Counted from the stretch's first letter, positions 11,895 to 23,986 are shown. The stretch: DNA of 64,000 bases from Plectosphaerella cucumerina (GCA_020746995.1 JAGPXD010000002.1:1736001-1800000), one strand, 5' to 3'. Numbers and translations: made by a program. Notes: generated from the letters alone by a model not told the origin.

Positions 11895-13225
11895 TCACTC
11901 TATCAGCGGCTTCTTCTGTCCTCCCACCACGCAGAGCCCGAGTGTCTGCAAGGCGTCCCGATCACTGGCCAGAATGATCGTCCGCGCCGGGAGCATGGGG
12001 TTGTTTGGGTCGACGTGGGATGCGTCCTTTGCCGCCTGCTCAATGGCGGCCATCTCCTCCTCGCAGGCTTGTTGGTCCATGGGACAGATGACAAGCGGCA
12101 CACGTGTAGTTATGTCTCTAGCAGAACTCAGGTTTGCCTGGGAAGCACGTTAGCAGGACGAGGGGCCTGTGAATGCATGCAAGCCATACCTTGACTGTCA
12201 GGTAAAACTCAATCTTGTACAGCGTCGAGGACGTGGTGAACGACGTCACCTCATACGGCGGGAATGCTGGCTTGGGCCTCTTCACGATGCCGTCGGGGTC
12301 CCGCAGGTCCTTTGATGGGTAGATGAGGCCCAAGTTCGTTGCGTATCCCTGTTCTGGCAGCTTCGAGTTGACAACTTGGACCTGCTTGGCGATCTTGTTG
12401 ACCTTTTTCGTCGGTTCATCGCCCTCCGGGTTGTATGTGATTTCTTCGTCGATGGTAACGGTGAGTTTCTGGATGGTGACCTTCATCGCCTTCTTCATCC
12501 AGTCCGGGTTCGGCACAAGCTTGACGAAGACGCTTATTGGATCGAGAGGTCCATAGCTCCATTTCGGTATAGAGATGCCGAGGGTCACGACGCTGTCGGA
12601 CGTGCTCGTCCTGCTCTCGGGTTTGTTGTACATGCCAAAGGTCGACAATGTGTCGTATCGGCGTAGCGGTATCGGGAAGGCGTACTTGTTTTGGGCCGTG
12701 TGGCCCTGTTGTACCGTGACAACAAGCTCATAAAACGTTTCTGCCGTACGACTTGGTAGTTGAAGCGATGCTGGTGGTATCCTCCGGTTTGTCTCCTCGC
12801 CTCCGCGGCCAAAAGGAATGAACAGCACGAATGGCAAGTCCATGGCGACGACCTGCTCGGCCTCTCTGCCGGACTGACACCGAAACAGGAGCAGCTCTTT
12901 CCCAACCACGTCTGTCGTTTCTCTTCTCGGTGTTCCCAGGTGTCGCTTGGCCATATTCTCGGCGGCGGGGTGTATTGTTTCGCGCCGCTGGAGGCAGATG
13001 CGCACTAACGACACGGCGACGGGCATGGAGAAGCCTTGTGACGGTCTGATTTCGACTTTTCCTTCGATCCTGGGCTATGACAGCGGCGCAGAGGTCAGCA
13101 TGCAATTCTTCCGCAGCGCAAGTGGGGGGCAGGGGCAGGCTGCGTACCAGCGTCGCAGATATGCCTGGATACCCGACGAGGAAGTTGCTGTTCGGCGGTC
13201 CTGAGACCCTTACAAAGGCGGCCAT
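11895..13225 (-). CDS. Arrestin-like protein
   Basis: Three exons: 13225-13148, 13074-12190 and 12137-11895. Introns are 73 and 52 bp (13147-13075 and 12189-12138) with GTACGC and GTATGG donors. Spliced length is 401 residues. The N-terminus FLVGYPGISATLPRIEGKVEI and the later beta-rich pattern (FPIPLRRYDTLSTFG, then SVVTLGISIPKWSYGP and the cationic VTIQKLTVTIDEE) match fungal arrestin N/C-like folds. The third exon supplies the last strands and a helix ending GLCVVGGQKKPLIE. Arrestin-related proteins usually recruit the ubiquitin ligase Rsp5 to plasma-membrane cargo through PPxY motifs. I see no PPxY here (the nearest is FPPYEV), so the recruitment mode may differ. The fold assignment is good; cargo and pathway are unknown. 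Confidence 0.85.
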
Positions 13226-15685
13226 GGCGCCTCGGGCGCGAGGGGCGTTCCCTCCTCCGCGGGCGTTGGGAGGTCGTCTACAAGTCCTTGAGCTATGCTG
13301 GGGGTTCGTCCAGAGGTGCTCTCATGTGGATTGATGGCAACGGGCCGTCAGCCGGAGGCAAGGCGGGGTGCCGTCCGATGCTGGGGCTGGGCCTCGGCGG
13401 CGGAATGATGTTTGATGGTGCCGAGATGGATCGCAGACTTGTGTCGGGAGGAGTCATTACATGCTCCGTTCGGCGCCCGGAATGTGCAGTGGTGCGGTGC
13501 TGTGGCAAGGCTGTCGATTCGGTGCCGTCCAGCTTCAGCTCGGGGTGCGTGTGTGCGCGGAGTTGGGGTGGTCGAGGGCAGCACAACCACGCAGGCGGAC
13601 AGCGGCGGCGGGGAAAGGCGACGACGGGCGGGGAGAAGGTCCGGCCTCGTGATGCCTGGTGGGAGCGAATTTGGTGGAAGGCGAGCTGAATCGGACTCGT
13701 GTGACGGCGGCGTCTTGGAGCGAGGTGGTGAATGTTGCGATCGCAAGTAAACAAGGGGGGGGCGAGAGTTCGAAATGCTGGATTCAGAGGCGTGTTAAGG
13801 TAGGACTACCATGAGGGCACGGCAGTAGGTAGGTAAGCAACAGCTCGAGCAGTAGCGCAGGCCTGATCACAGGAGGTAGGCAGGTCCAAGTAGCGCTGCG
13901 GAGTCGGCGCGAGCAGATGCGACTTGTCTGCAGAAAGCTGGGGTCGCTGGCGGTTCTAGACTTGGCTTCAAGGCTGGTCGGCCTACAATGGTCGTGACAA
14001 GAGATGCCCAAGTGGACTTCTCCCGACTGTCCCGCACCCGGGGGGATTGAAGCATCGACGCTAACAAGGTAGCTTGAAGGTCACTTTAGGAGTCCGGCGT
14101 CATCACTGAGGGCATAATTTGCGGGCGGACTACGACTGTTGGACTGGCGTTAGACTCCGGAGGTACTTCGTCGGGGGCACCTGGCAACCGCTCGTCTCCC
14201 TGTCGTCAGCTTCGGCTACCATGCTCATCCTTGCCACAAGCATTGACGGCGGGGTCACCTCGAAAGTTCGACAACATCTGGTCGCCGGGGTGAGGTATTC
14301 GACAACAGATTATCGATCCGATGCGAATAAGTTTCGATGAAGAGATGCTCATGTAAACAAACATCTGGCGACCTGATCAAGATCCAAGACCTCTCCTCAA
14401 GTTCTTCCGCAACATTGACTCAAGAAGCCAGACATGGCTCACATGCTCGTCCTTTGTTCATCTTTTGGCCCCCACCCTGAATTGGCGCCCATGATGATGG
14501 TGGCAATGGCAGTCTGCCCAGTTCGGGGGCTTATTTTCAAGGGAACATAAAAGCAGTAAGACCCTTAAGTTTCTCACTTAAGCTCATCCGATGAGATGCA
14601 TCTTTTCAAGCTTAGGCCATGAGTGAGTACCCTTAAATATTTTACACTGATCAGATGCATCTACACATACTTGTATATCGCCAGGTACTAGCTATGCCGG
14701 GTGTGGCTTCTCACAATCAAGCGTCAAGCAGCATCGCCCCCAGGGGCAGCGTCAAGCACCCCCGGGGAGACGGCAGCACTGGGTCCACGTACTGGTCCTT
14801 CAATCTGGTTGAGCAAATCAGCCTCACTCAGGCACCCTGGCCCCCCCCCCCCCCCCCCCCCCCCTCCCTGGATCCTGCTGGAGTGGCCCCAAGGCAGACA
14901 AGACACCACCTCCTGTGGACCCCCGAATCCTATCACCTGCAGCCTGCAGCTGGTCTGTCAGCTGCTGCTGGCTGGGCTAGCACGCTGGTTGATCCCACCG
15001 CCTGTGTGACTGGCGGTGACTCGACCGACCATCAGCCCAGCTCCGACCTTCAGTTGAGTTTCTTAGGGCTGAAGGTCGCCCGAGTCACCTCCGATGAGGA
15101 CAATTTCCTCGTAAGCCGCCACGCAAGCTCTGACTTCGACACCGGTCTACCTCTGTTCACCAATGAAACCGCCAAAGAGCTGCTGGTATCTGGCACACCT
15201 CAGTATTTCTTCAGCTGGTACTGCACGTGAAAAAGGTAAAACATTAAGACTATCAATCTGTCCTTGGCTGCCAACCTTGCAATAAACATCAGACATTTTC
15301 CATTGCGCCGTCAGACAGCGACCACCAAGAGCAGTGGCTGAGACAAGAAAGCACCACCCAAACTACACCGGTATCAGCAATTCCACGTGTTTCCTACAGC
15401 AGAATCTGAACAATCTGTGGCATCTGTTTCATCAGCAGCTAGAACTCCAAAAAGAAGAATCGAGCAAGATAACAGTCGCAAGGCCACCGGGACAGACACC
15501 AGGATGAAATGAGCCCAAACCATCGGTCGGCTCTCGCCTTTCAACAGCTCAGGTCTCACGCATGTGTCGAGTGCGCGAGGCACTGCTTCTTGTCAGACGA
15601 TTCTAACCACTGTGTATTGGTGCGATGAAGCAGGCCTACCTGGGGAAAGTCCTAAAGCAAGCTTGTCAGGCCGAGCATTAGCTGT
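13226..15685. other. Intergenic 2.5 kb with poly-C tract
   Basis: This lies upstream of the arrestin-like gene and downstream of the splicing-factor gene. It contains a C24 homopolymer (separate entry). ORF 14655-15230 (+) runs through that homopolymer and is Pro-rich because of it; I do not regard it as a gene. No tRNA-like A/B box pair was noticed. Confidence 0.5.
14841..14864. repeat. C24 homopolymer
   Basis: Twenty-four consecutive C residues on the + strand, after CCCTGG and before TCCCTGG. The G-rich complement could form quadruplex-type structures. Homopolymers of this length are prone to length error in sequencing and to slippage in vivo. Confidence 0.95.
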
Positions 15686-17517
15686 TTAGATAGCCCTGCT
15701 GCGAGAGAACAAACTGCTGTAGACGGCATCTACAACAGGTGACGCGTCGATCATCCGGCCGCCGAAGTAACGGCCGTTGAGGCCCTTGATGGCGTTCTCG
15801 CCTCCCTGCACCTTGTCGAACTTTAGGTATACGTCGCCGTTGGAGTTGGGATCAACGGAAATGTGCACGACACGGCCGTATTTGTTCTCGGCTTCCTGGC
15901 GAATGTCATCCTCGAGCTCCTTGGGCCAGTCATCGCCCTCCTCTCTGCATGTGTGTTAGCAAGTGGCCAACCAAAACGGGGCAAATGGGGTACGTACTCT
16001 GCGGCATCGAACATGTTGTGAAGCACGACGCATCGGCTAGCCATGTTGACGTTAACGGGCAGCGGCTTCGCCTCGGTCTTGGGCTTCAGAACCTGGCGCT
16101 CATCTGCTCCGTTGGTATGGTCGTCAGTCCGGGCAAGCTTCCTCATGAGGGCATCACGGCTGTAGTTGTTAAAGTTGACTCCAGCAACGTCCGTGTCGTC
16201 CAGGGCGCTCGCTCCACCCGACTTTTCGCTCTCTCGTCCGCCGGCACGATCGAATGCTGAGGCCTGGGGGCCGCGTCCACCCGCTCCGGAAAAGGCCGAG
16301 CCTTGATAGGTCTGGTCTCGCCCGGAAAATTTCTGCAGCATGTTGGCAGTGCTCTCAGGGGTGAACTTATCGTTTCCGAGGCCGACACGGATGGGTCGGC
16401 CCGCAAGATCGAAGCCATTCATCTTCTCCAGAGCCTCCCTAGCCTCGCCAGCATCGCGGTACCTGAGAATTGGATTTTAGTTGGTACTTCGTCAAGGGGC
16501 AACAGGGGGTTCTTACTGGACAAAGCCGTAGCCTCGGCTGCGGCCGTCCTCCTCCTTCTGGAGCTGGACGAATTCGAGCTCGCCGAACGGCTCGAAGACA
16601 GCCTGCAGATCCTGCTCAGTGACGTTGTAGTGAATGTTTCCGACGTAGAGGCGGTGGAAGGGGATCGAGTTGGGGTGCGCGCCTCCACTGCCTTCCTGAG
16701 TGCGGACTTGGCGGTTCTTCTCGGCCTCGGTGACCTGGACGATGATCGGAATACCTAGCAGCTTTTGGCCAGTGAGCTGGAGCGCCTGGGCGACTGTTTC
16801 CTCGTTCTTGAACTCTACGTAGCCGACACTACATGAATCGTTAGCAATGGGTGCTTGAGACGAGGAGACGGAACTAGCAACCTACCCCTTGGATCTTTGG
16901 CTGATGCGGTCCTTGACGATCTGCGCCTCATTGACGGGGCCGACCTTTTCGAAGAACTCCTTCAGCTCGCGAGTGCGAAGACGGGCGGCAAGCTGTTGCA
17001 CGAAGACAGTGCGGCGATCCCGCTCATCTTCCGTTGGCGGGGGAGTAGCCTCGCGCTTGGCGGAAGCGCGGCGATCATCGTCTCGTCCTCGGCGGGTGTC
17101 GCCAGAGTACCGATCAGAGCGGTCGCGACGATCGCGGTAATGGTCGCGGTCGTCCCGGCGATGAGAGCGGTGGGGTGAGCGGGACCGCGAGCGGGACCTC
17201 GCGCGTCCGCCTCCGCGGTAGTAGTCGCCATCTCTGTTACGGCGTGAGTGACGGCGGTCATCATCGCGGCTTCTGCTTCTCCGCCTACTCTTGTGGCTTC
17301 CCGCGTCGCTTCTCGGTGTGTCGGTCTTGTGTTCGTCGGGGGTGCCGCGGCGGCTTCGAGCAGGGCTGTCGCGGCGGTCGCGGCGCCTGCGGTCATGGTC
17401 TCGGTCGCGATCGCGACGGTCTGAGCGGTCCTTCGTCTGGTTGTCCCCGTCCTGGGATCGAGCCTTGGTTTCGCCTGCGGTGGCGTCGAGCAACGCCTCT
17501 ACGTCGAGGCCGGACAT
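15686..17517 (-). CDS. RNA-binding splicing factor, RBM39/Rsd1 type
   Basis: Four exons: 17517-16886, 16828-16517, 16462-15998 and 15944-15686. The three introns (57, 54, 53 bp) restore one 555-residue frame. The order is that of the CAPER/RBM39 family (fission yeast Rsd1). An N-terminal Arg/Ser/Asp-rich region (about 15-165) has many RD, RS and SRSRSRS stretches. RRM1 follows, with RTVFVQQL as RNP2 and VGYVEF as RNP1. RRM2 has [10 protein letters not shown] and GYGFVQY. A C-terminal U2AF-homology motif has [10 protein letters not shown], and its RYF loop (GRYFGG) is expected to grip tryptophan-containing partner peptides instead of RNA. It probably acts in the nucleus in 3' splice-site recognition. 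Introns 1 and 2 fall inside RRM1 and RRM2, just before and just after the RNP1 segments respectively. Confidence 0.93.
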
Positions 17518-18074
17518 GATGCTTCGATGCAGGAGACTGCAAGAATCGTATTAGTGATGGATTTGGTTGCTAGTATGGGGATACTGGAGGTCGAATGGCG
17601 GAAATTTGACGCTGCTTCCGTATGTGGTGCGGAAGGTTGGTTGCGGGCAAGAGTCAAAAAAGAAGAGGCACCAGTCTGAGGATCGCCAGAAGGCAGACGC
17701 CCAGCCAAGCGTGGGACAGGCCGAGGTTGGCCCGTGCGCTTTGTCAGACAGCTTGTCACGTGAGAGCGCGCCACCTGCCCAGCGCGTTCTTTCATGGAAA
17801 GAGCAAAAATAGTCAATTAAATGGTGTTGGTATTCTCGACGCTGCATGCTGCGTCGGGGTATTAAAAGCTATTAATGTGTATGCGAAGCGATGCCCTCAT
17901 GCCTCATTCCCGCTGACTCGCGACATTTCTCGTACAAGACCCTGAACTCCGCGGCTCGACAGCCTGTCCCCTACCATTATGTGATACAATACCCAACCCC
18001 CTTCCCGGACATTATTTGGAAGAGCAAACTGGGCAGGGCCCGGAGATGAAAGAAGAATACTCGAGCGTCTGGCC
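17518..18074. other. Intergenic: splicing-factor promoter, SCS7 3' flank
   Basis: About 0.56 kb between two minus-strand genes. I see no ORF of interest and no repeat. Confidence 0.5.
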
Positions 18075-19261
18075 TCACTTGGTCTTGACCGCCGTCTGCA
18101 GCTCAGTGCCAAACACCTGATCCCAGAACTTGCTGGTAACGCCGAAGCCCAGCTCGTAGTCGAGAAAGTGGTGGGCCAGGTGGTACTTCTTGAGATCCTT
18201 GTACCAGAGAGGGAGGTTCTGGTGGTGGAGGAAGTAGTGAGTCAGGTCGTAGCAGATGTATCCGAAGACACCGCCGCAGTAAATGGTCGTCGCCGTGTAC
18301 CAGTTGGGGAACAGGGTGTGGGCCAGCTTCCAGAATGGGCTGGCCAGGATGGCGAACAGAGTCGGGGGCATAACCAGACGGTACTTGTCCATGGGCAGGT
18401 AGTGGTGGATGCCGTGGAGCAGGAAGTGAAGGGTGATACCGACGCGGTTGTCAGGAAGCCACCTGGTGCAGGTTAGTAAACAGTTTTCCTCCTAGTGAAA
18501 GGCTGGGATACATACTCATCAAGGTGGAAGAGGAAGCGGTGCAGAACGTATTCGATCAAGCTCCAAAGGAAGAAGCCGAAGCCAAAGTAGAGGGCCTGCT
18601 CGAAGCCGTTGCTGTACCCAGAATTGGCGAGATAAGTGCCGTAAGACACGGCGGGACACCAGATCATCGGCACAACCCACCACGCCGTCTTGGAGAGGGG
18701 CTCGAGGAAGTTGCCGAATAGGGGGGCGGACGCACCGCCCTTGTAGTGCCGCGGCCGGTGAACCTGGTCCAGGTAGAATTCCTTGGAGAAGTCGCCGTAC
18801 CAGAGTTGCGGGAACAGCGGCCGGCTCAGGTCGAGGAACTTGTGCTTCTTGTAATCGCTGTTGTAGTCCGTCTCCTTGCTCAGGTCCTCTTCGCAGGACA
18901 TGCCCGTCCGGGGGTGGACAACAGGCTTGGCACCGTTCGCATCGCCGTTGACGCCGTTCGCGGTCCCGTTGGATGCCTTCGCCGATTGGTTGCTGGATCC
19001 CTTCTCGCTCACGAAGCCAACCAGAGTTTCCTCGAGGATCTCGTAGGCGGATTCGGAGTGGGTGTGTGACAACGGGTCGCGGAGGATCTCCTTGATGTCC
19101 TTGCCCGCATACTCGAGGACCAGCTCTGGGCCGCCGGGATGGGACTCGACGAAGTCGGTGATGTCGTAGATGGCATCGTCGATTGTGACGTAGCAAGAGG
19201 TCTCGCTGTTGTGCGCTTCGACCTCTGCGCGGGTGAACGTGGGCAGAGTGAGGGCAGGCAT
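18075..19261 (-). CDS. SCS7: Sphingolipid fatty-acid 2-hydroxylase (cytochrome b5 fusion)
   Basis: Two exons, 19261-18516 and 18462-18075, with a 53-bp intron (18515-18463). The product is 377 residues, the usual family length. It hydroxylates carbon 2 of the very-long acyl chain of ceramide in the ER. The N-terminal cytochrome b5 domain has the heme motif HPGG at 41-44 and a second heme His in the SHTHSE region. A linker leads to the membrane domain with hydrophobic helices (WWVVPMIWCPAVSYG; FGFGFFLWSLIEYVLHRFLF). The di-iron histidine boxes are present: HRFLFH, HFLLHGIHH, HYFLHH and YHLAHHF. The intron separates the first box from the second. The start at 19261 is the first ATG giving a complete b5 domain; the 39 residues encoded upstream look like leader. 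HET-C is divergent at about 1.9 kb. Confidence 0.96.
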
Positions 19262-21116
19262 GGCTGCTGCGTGTGTCGGGGGACGTGGCGATGTCCTTGT
19301 CGACGTCGGCGGTCGGGATTCCGGGCAGGGAAAGAGCCTGTGAAGGAAAAAGGCAGGTCTTGGGTGAAGAGGAGACAACCGTCGAGAACACGGGTGGATA
19401 GAGAAAGGGCGGCGTGGACCGGTCTCGAGGTCTTTATTTGGCGGGATGGCGGGATGGTCGGATGGTAATCATTCGGTTTCTCGGGCGGCTCAGGGGCGAT
19501 AGGATGAGATTTCGGCATTTGGAGGGCCCGCGTGGCGCGACGTGGTTCTCGGTTTGTAAGGGAGCGGGTGCCCAGTGAACTAAGCCTATCTAAGCGGCAT
19601 TCACCGCCCGATCGAAAGGGACGAAACTGAAAAGCTTAGCGGCCCAGCCTGCTGCTCTACCCGCCCGGGCGCGCCAAAGTGCCCAGGTGGTGACGGGACC
19701 CCGAGAGGCCGCTCATGCTCTTAACGCCCCGGCGCATCCGGGCCTTGTGTTCCAGCCTCGAGGTCGGTCGCGCACTTTCCCATGGCATGACTGGGCCAGA
19801 CTGGCTCTCTGATGTGGCCCGCAAATTGCAATTTCAACTTTTCCTGCTGCTGTTCCGATCAACATTCGACACGTTGAAGCCCGAGTCCCCGCCAGCAATC
19901 ATGTGCCCAGGTCTACCCCTGGAGCAAACCCTTGGGATCGCCCATCGATGACTGTCCAAGTCGTTGCTCCCGCTTGTTTGTCAGGCATCATCGAATTCAT
20001 CGCAACGACCGCTGACCCCAGGGTACGCCCGCAAAAGTTGCGCTTACTAACAACAAGTGGTGTATTTTGATGATCTATTTCTGCGGTTGGATGTCTTGAT
20101 TTTCTTCGATTTTGGGAGGTATCATCGTTGCTGCCGTCAGCTAGCTATGTGCAACCGGCCAGGGGAGGTCCATGATGCCGAACCGGTTATTCTACAGGAC
20201 TTGATATCATGGTTGCAGCTCATTAAACCGTCCCCTTGGTCGAACTACGGACATTTCACGGTCCTGGTGGCAAAGCGCGACGAAGGCATCATCATCATCC
20301 AGGTGTTCGGAGGCATCTGACAGCAACTGCCAGGCCAACCGCGGAATGTCCCCCGCACCGTGCCTCTGCCGAATGCGACACACTGTTGGCAATGAGGGGC
20401 ATTGGCGCGGGGCAGCAGCTCTTTCAGCTGGACAGCTCCCGTCGCGTCGGTGCTCGAGAGCAACTTGAAGTGCCGCGGTGAGTGCAACACGTCCCGCTAC
20501 AGGGTGTGTCTGGGATTCGTCATCGAGTTCAGCTCAGAAATAGCTTTAGCTGTGGCTTGTCTTCGTGCTGTGACCTTTTACTGTGCTGCGGCTCCTTCAC
20601 TTGCGGCTGTGCCAAGCTTTGCAGCTTCGTCATTGACGGCAACGACCGTTAGCCACCTAGTACAGAGGCCGCCGATTCGTACCCGCGTTCACTGGCAGTT
20701 GGCGAGCGAGCCTGTAAATCATCTCCAAGCGCGCACACTTCCACGTGCCAGACTGATAAAGCCATCAATCCTCGCCCAACGCCAGAGACGTCAGCATCGT
20801 TTGCCTGTACACCGAGGTTGGGCATTTAGGCCTTCTATTGGGCACTTACCGCGATCCTCTTGATACCTTATTCGTCACCTCACGAATACACTGTACCCAG
20901 CTTATTTTTGCAGCCGCGTGGTGGGGTTGACTTCACTTGGCCTGGCGCTTACCTACTACTACCGGCGTGACCCAGAGCTGCGTCACTCTCATTTTCGTTC
21001 ACTCCTCACACCTCCACAGAGAGCGCATCTCGCAACCCGACAGATTTTGCAACCTTCGCGACTCCCCGCGCCCATTCTACGTCTCCTGCGCGCGAATTCG
21101 CTACACCAACGAGACA
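19262..21116. other. Divergent promoter region SCS7 / HET-C
   Basis: About 1.86 kb shared 5' region. It has only short ORFs in several frames, none family-like. CT-rich sequence directly before the HET-C start is typical of a fungal leader. Confidence 0.5.
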
Positions 21117-23986
21117 ATGGCATTCAGCGGCTTTGGCAAGGGCTCATGGCTCCTTGCCATCTGCCTGGTCCTGGTTCTTCTGCCGGGCAAGGCGCACGCC
21201 TTCGGCGCCGGCAACATTCCCTCGGTTAGCCTACCAGACAGCGTCGTGACGACCCGACCATATTTCTGACGGCAAATAGATCGCCAAGGTTGAAGGCCAC
21301 AACTGGCGTCATGGAGGTTCGAGTCTTGTGCCCTGATCGTCATGGACCCAGACTGATCGCAGTAGATATCGAGGATATGCTCGAGACCATTGCCTTCCTC
21401 AGCGGAAAAAAATGGACCAGTCTCATGATCGGCCGTGTCTACTTTGGCAACTGGCTTCGGCAAGTTCTCTCACACGCGCCGCTGCCATCGAGCTGCCTGC
21501 TAATCAACTGGGACATCTAGCGATTACTCTCAAGCTGTCGACGTCGGAAGTCTCAAGGGCGTCAATGCTGCCACTATCAGGATTCTTGTCTGGGTTCTTT
21601 CTTTCATGGCTCATGGCTATGCGACCGAGGAGTTCGAGGTGACTGAGGAGCGTCTGGGATGCTACAGGTGAGTCGCCACCAACCACGAACTCCCTTTGGC
21701 CACGACTGACCTCAGGACAGACCCGAGGAGCACATCGATGTGAGTAATACTGTACTTGTTTAGGCAGGGCAATGTACTGATGCCGTATCCTTTACAGAAC
21801 CCTCTTGGCTGTAAGCTTCTCCACCGGCAATACCCATGCTCGTACTGACCTCAATTAGACGCCGATGGCATGGACGCGCGAACGCTCGATCCTCGTTTGC
21901 GAGGCCCTGTTGAGCCTATCGAAACAGAGATTGATCCACGGACTGGCATGAAGAACTACATAGCAAATGAGTCTGGAGGATGGGCCACCAGTGCCGGATA
22001 CCTGCGCTTCAGCATCGGACGCTGCATCCACTTCGGTCGACTCTACACTAGTGGTTCCGGCAGATCCTCTGGACGTGAAGAGGACCTCAACGAGGCTCTG
22101 CGCTGCCTGGGTCAGGCTCTCCACACTCTGGTAATCTCTTCCTGTCGGCGCGGAGACGAATGTCCTGGAGCTGACAGCATCACAGGAGGATTTCCCTGCC
22201 CACAGCAACTACTGCGAGCTTGCGCTGCGTGAGCTCGGCTACCATGAGGTGTTCCCTCACTGCGGCACCGACACCAAGATCAACCTCAGGGGCAAGTCTG
22301 TCTACCCCCTCGTCACCGGCACGTTCGGTGCTGTGGACTTTATCCACTCTGTTCTCGGCGAAGCCAACGGTACATCCCACCAATCGATCTTGGAAAGTAT
22401 ATCCTAACGTGACAAGATGCCTTTACCCAGTCCGAGGTCGATGAGATGAACCAGGCCCTCATCAACGCCCAGAGCCTCACCAAGAACGAGGGTGGCGGCA
22501 CCGCCTCTCGCGGCCTCTTCGGCAGCTCCAGCTCGTCGGGATCAGGCGACTTCATCTCGCTGCTGGGCCAACTCCCCGGCATCGGCGACGGTTTCGCCCG
22601 TGAGGCTAGGGACCTCCAGAGGGCCTCCGCCGCCCAGCAGGAGGCGAACAACAACAGCACCAGCCGTTCCGCTTTCGGTAGCTCCGACAACCAGAACTTC
22701 GTGCCTGGCATGTCTGCCGACTTTGATCCCGTCAAGACCGCCGGTCGCATTTACCCCATCCTTCAGTTCCGCGACAAGATCGTCAAGGCCATCAACAGGT
22801 TCATCGCCAAGGTGCCCGGTCTGGAGAAGCTGCTTGAGCACATCGGCGAGACCCTGACCGCCTTCATCCTCGGCCTCCTGGCGCCGTTCATCCAGCCCAT
22901 CGTCCAGCAGGTCTCCAAGGTCCTGAAGGATGGTTCGTCCGGCCTCATCAACGCCAGCGCCAGGTCTCAGTACGAGCCGTGGGACAAGCCTACCTGCTCC
23001 GACCCCACCCACAGCATGCTTTCCAAGGACCACTTCACCAATGTCCTCCAGAGGTAAAGTCACGTCGACTCCTGGACGATATTCGCATAGCTAACAGTCC
23101 CCGCAGTGTCAGTGGCAACGTTGCCGTGACCATTCTCCAATACGCCGTCCCGCGCATCCTTTACGCCTGGGAGAACCCCGGCGTCCCCGTCGATGAGGTC
23201 CTCAACGACATCCTCCGCACCCTCCACCACCCCGCCATCCGCGACGACCATGTCGAGATCCACCGCAACATGTTCAAGACCGTCAAGGAATGGGCAGACC
23301 ACCACCCCCGCCGCCACGAGCTCAACCACCTGCTCTCCTCGCAGTCCGTCAAGGACCATAAGAACCACGTCCAAGACCAGCAGCAGCACGGCTCGCGCAG
23401 CGTGGGCGGCGACTCGGGCTGCGGCGGCGGTCTCGGCCACAGCAAGACCAAGAACGGACTCTGGGGCCAGATCAAGACCCGCGACGTCAACGCGCTCGAG
23501 GGCCGCGACAAGCAGCCCATCCCCTCGTCGGCCCCCAGCACCCGCCCCGACTACTACGGCCGTGGCGAAGAGCCGTCCCACGTCTACCAGGGTGACAGCT
23601 CCGGCGCCGCTGCGAGCTACTACGGCGGCGGAGGATCCCCGGCTCCCCCGCAACCTCGTTACGACCAAGGCCCCCCTCGCCCCAGCTACGACCAAGGCCC
23701 GCCTAGCTACGGCCAGCCGCCCCCTCAGCCCAGCTATGGGCAGCCTCCTCCTCCTCCTCAAGGCTACGGCCAGCCGCCCCCGGGACAGTGGGGAGGTGCT
23801 CCCCCTCCCGGCCAGTACGGAGGCCCCCCTCAGGGATACGGTGGTCCTCCTCAGGGCTATGGAGGCCCTCCTCAGGGTTACGGAGGCCCGCCGCAGCAGC
23901 AGTACCCTCCTGACCAGTATGGACAGTACCCTCCCCGTCCCCAGCAGGGCGGCGGCTACGGCGGCTACCCCGGTCAGAGGTATTAA
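21117..23986 (+). CDS. het-c: HET-C heterokaryon-incompatibility protein homologue
   Basis: Ten exons: 21117-21224, 21280-21316, 21366-21459, 21521-21667, 21721-21739 (19 nt), 21798-21810 (13 nt), 21859-22130, 22186-22369, 22417-23053 and 23107-23986. They give 796 residues. An N-terminal signal peptide (LLAICLVLVLLPGKAHA) is followed by the conserved HET-C core FGAGNIPS, KKWTSLMIGRVYFGNWLR-DYSQAVDVG, RPEEHIDNP, GMKNYIANESGGWATSAGY and LEDFPAHSNYCELALRELG. After the core comes a Gly/Ser-rich segment (about residues 300-330) at the place that decides allele specificity in Neurospora. A conserved helical region follows (IYPILQFRDKIVKAINRF). The C-terminus is Gly/Pro/Tyr/Gln-rich with PPQGYGG repeats. 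Intron 3 uses a GC donor. In Neurospora, unlike alleles together with a HET-domain partner trigger fusion-cell death; no HET-domain gene lies in this window. Confidence 0.95.
21460..21520 (+). other. GC-AG intron in het-c
   Basis: The donor reads CTTCG/GCAAGT and the acceptor CATCTAG/CGAT. Only this pair joins NWLR to DYSQAVDVG, which is the conserved family sequence. The nearby GT (at CAA/GTTCTC) would shift the frame. Confidence 0.85.
21721..21810 (+). other. Two consecutive microexons of het-c (19 nt and 13 nt)
   Basis: Exon 5 (21721-21739) encodes the end of R-PEEHID. Exon 6 (21798-21810) encodes NPLG plus the first base of Tyr. They are flanked by 53-, 58- and 48-bp introns. The conserved peptide RPEEHIDNP-x-x-YAD is obtained only if both are included. 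For exon 5 the acceptor at GACAG is preferred to the CTCAG six bases earlier, because the latter would add Thr-Asp. Confidence 0.8.
23640..23985 (+). repeat. Low-complexity Pro/Gly/Tyr/Gln repeat coding region of het-c
   Basis: Short degenerate repeats encode YDQGPP, PSYGQPPP and then three PPQGYGG units in a row (about 23827-23895). In Neurospora the corresponding glycine-rich tail is not the specificity determinant. The repeats make this segment prone to copy-number change. Confidence 0.85.

Noticed and set aside
14655..15230. A 191-codon plus-strand ORF across the C24 run
   Set aside because: It depends on the exact homopolymer length, and the polyproline is an artefact of poly-C.
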